Shown here piece after piece: positions 62,864 to 64,000 of a stretch of 64,000 bases of DNA. The stretch's first letter is position 1; each line of letters opens with the position of its first letter. Made by a program: the position numbers and the translations under genes. The notes under the pieces were generated by a model. That model saw nothing but the letters and a program-made list of their open reading frames with translations, searched no databases and was not told the origin of the DNA. The stretch is taken from the NCBI GenBank assembly GCA_000720845.1, contig JODU01000010.1, forward strand, positions 246,908-310,907, given 5' to 3'. The stretch comes from Kitasatospora aureofaciens (GTDB taxonomy: Bacteria; Actinomycetota; Actinomycetes; Streptomycetales; Streptomycetaceae).

Positions 62864-63196
62864 GTGACCGAGGAATTCGTCCTCGACCTGGACGAGGGAA
62901 TGCTGGAGTACTTCCGCGACATGGTCGACGTACTGGTGGACCGCTGCGGCATCTCCCGCCCGGAGGCGGTGGCGAGGATCAACCGCCAGTACGCGGACCT
63001 GGAGGTCGGCCCGTACCCGGACCTCCTGTGCCACGAAGCCCCGGAGTTCTGGGCCCTGCCCGCCTACTACGCCCGCGGCGACCACCTGCTCCCGCCGACC
63101 GGCGACCCGGAAGCCGACGCCCACATCGACTTCACCCGCCTCCCCGTCCACCCGGCCCCGCCCCGGGACTCTCGGTTCTGGACGCTGCGGGGATGA
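62864..63196 (+). CDS. Hypothetical protein, toxin-locus accessory
   Basis: 110 residues from GTG 62864, 17 nt after the previous gene. FVLDLDEGMLEYFRDMVDVL and ISRPEAVARINRQYADLEVG are well-formed helices; HLLPPTGDPEADAHIDFTRL is a proline-rich end. No family recognised. In operon with the genes on either side. Confidence 0.6.
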   Translation: MTEEFVLDLDEGMLEYFRDMVDVLVDRCGISRPEAVARINRQYADLEVGPYPDLLCHEAPEFWALPAYYARGDHLLPPTGDPEADAHIDFTRLPVHPAPPRDSRFWTLRG

Positions 63197-63257
63197 CACC
63201 GATGCGGCGCGAACCCGGCAATTCGGTCCCCGGCGGAAGACGGGAAGCACGTTGGCC

Positions 63258-63725
63258 ATGACGACCGACTGGAACTGGCAGACAGGCGAACGACTGCTTG
63301 CCCTGAACGACCCGCAGGAATGGGACGCCGCTTTCGAGCGCGGGGAGAGGAGCCTCGGCACGGCGGCCATCGGACTCGCCTTCAACTGCTCGCTGGAGGA
63401 GGCGTCACCCCGGATCGTGCGGGCGATGCAACTCCCGGACGTAGCCCAGCGAGGGTTCGCCTTCACCGCGGCAGGGACGGCGGCTCGCCTCAACGGCGCG
63501 TTGACACCGGAGTTGTACGCCGCACTGCGGGCGGAAGGCCCCGGCCGCACGAGCATCGCGATCAACGCCATCGACGACACCCTGACCTTCGTACCGTTCC
63601 GACGACTGCCGACGTGGCTGAAGTGCTGGAGCGTCGTCTCAACGGTGCGGAACAAGCTGGACGCGTGGCGGCTGAGCTGCGCTTACGCGGCGACCGACGC
63701 CTGGAAGGCCATGCGCGGACGATGA
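63258..63725 (+). CDS. Hypothetical protein, possible immunity gene
   Basis: 155 residues from ATG 63258 (TTG 63252 adds two). An all-helical-looking protein: WNWQTGERLLALNDPQEWDA, AAIGLAFNCSLEEASPRIVR and NAIDDTLTFVPFRRLP. No family is recognised. It ends in an ATGA overlap with the barstar-like fragment, so the two are translated together. Position just upstream of a likely polymorphic toxin fits an immunity gene. Confidence 0.6.
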   Translation: MTTDWNWQTGERLLALNDPQEWDAAFERGERSLGTAAIGLAFNCSLEEASPRIVRAMQLPDVAQRGFAFTAAGTAARLNGALTPELYAALRAEGPGRTSIAINAIDDTLTFVPFRRLPTWLKCWSVVSTVRNKLDAWRLSCAYAATDAWKAMRGR

Positions 63726-63895
63726 GCGCCAACTGGGACGCCCTGGTGGACTGCCTGAGCGACCTGTGCGGAGCCGTCACGGGCGGCGTCGGCATCGTGG
63801 GCGTCATCCGCGATGCCGACGTGATCCTGGACGCGGACTACTTCTCCCTCGTAAGTTCACGTGTGCGTACGGGTGGTTGCTGGTGCGACGCGTGA
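63722..63895 (+). pseudogene. Barstar-like remnant
   Basis: 57 residues. NWDALVDCLSDL matches the helix of barstar that enters the barnase active site (barstar NLDALWDCL), then a strand-helix follows (IVGVIRDADVILDADYFSLV). The N-terminal strand and helix of the fold and the C-terminal half are missing, and after FSLVSS the frame runs into unrelated GC-rich codons. It looks like a leftover immunity gene trimmed by recombination; translation is still coupled to the previous gene. Confidence 0.6.
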
Positions 63896-63914
63896 GTTGA
63901 CGGGGGTTGCGGGG

Positions 63915-64000
63915 ATGGTGGGCCACAGGCCGAGTGACTGGCATGTGCTGGACCTGGACAAGGACCCGACCCCGGGGGATCCGCAGCGGGTGCGCACGCT
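63915..64000 (+). CDS. N-terminus of a putative T7SS-secreted RHS-type toxin (partial)
   Basis: The first 28 codons from ATG 63915, cut by the window edge. HRPSDWHVLDLDKDPTPGDP followed by QRVRT is the opening that I recall for Streptomyces putative T7SS-secreted or RHS-repeat toxins, which continue with a WXG-like helical domain. GGGG precedes the ATG. The toxin domain cannot be seen. Confidence 0.55.
   Translation, partial: MVGHRPSDWHVLDLDKDPTPGDPQRVRT

Overview
The window is a high-GC actinobacterial chromosome segment, almost certainly Streptomyces. It carries the str/rif ribosomal-transcription core (rpmG, tRNA-Trp-secE-nusG-rplKA, rplJL, rpoBC, rpsLG-fusA-tuf). RpoB is 1161 residues from a TTG start, many starts are GTG or TTG, leaderless-type promoters are common, and there are Streptomyces-style regulator families (DUF5753/DUF397, LppX-like lipoproteins, alpha-lytic protease). 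From memory, the gene order from rpmG to gdhA/cspF matches the S. coelicolor SCO4635-SCO4684 neighbourhood.

Left part (1 to about 7.6 kb): an accessory region that ends exactly at a 3' fragment of a tRNA-Tyr gene (7614-7663) followed by that gene's terminator. This is how a tRNA-targeting integrative element leaves the displaced end of its target, and tRNA-Tyr is the known attB of SLP1. The cargo visible here is an XRE/ImmA-IrrE peptidase with a PIN-domain partner, a MazG-like pyrophosphohydrolase with an HNH nuclease, divergent from them a PD-(D/E)xK-DUF2075 helicase, an anonymous low-information stretch, and a GIY-YIG-like protein next to the att site. This looks like a defence island; the MazG/HNH//nuclease-helicase block is the best candidate for an undescribed system.

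Middle part (7.7-42.5 kb): chromosomal core. A zinc-ribbon protein, an NAD(P)-binding protein and an amidohydrolase homologue that seems to lack metal ligands lead to tRNA-Thr, tRNA-Met, rpmG and the HadA/HadB-like dehydratase pair. An inserted block follows: methyltransferase//TetR, then TetR-MFS with a shared operator. Next come murB, a 33-bp tandem-repeat array, adenosine deaminase and an aminotransferase. The translation/transcription operons come next, with L10-leader, rpoB and rpsL promoters visible. A divergent PIG-V/GT2 glycosyltransferase pair sits between rpoC and rpsL. RpoB has Asn at residue 442, the E. coli Ser531 rifampicin position.

Right part (42.5-64 kb): an ABC exporter with a histidine kinase/response regulator, a membrane protein, a streptogrisin-C-like protease with a chitin-binding module, LysR and WYL regulators with a VOC protein, and an HTH protein. 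A WhiJ-type module follows (HATPase, DUF5753 regulator, DUF397), then an HTH regulator divergent from an SDR-tautomerase operon. gdhA has a GlnR-like box and is followed by cspF. Small conserved genes follow. The window ends in what looks like the immunity/accessory side of a polymorphic-toxin locus: hypothetical genes, a barstar-like remnant and the first 28 codons of a likely secreted RHS/T7SS-type toxin.
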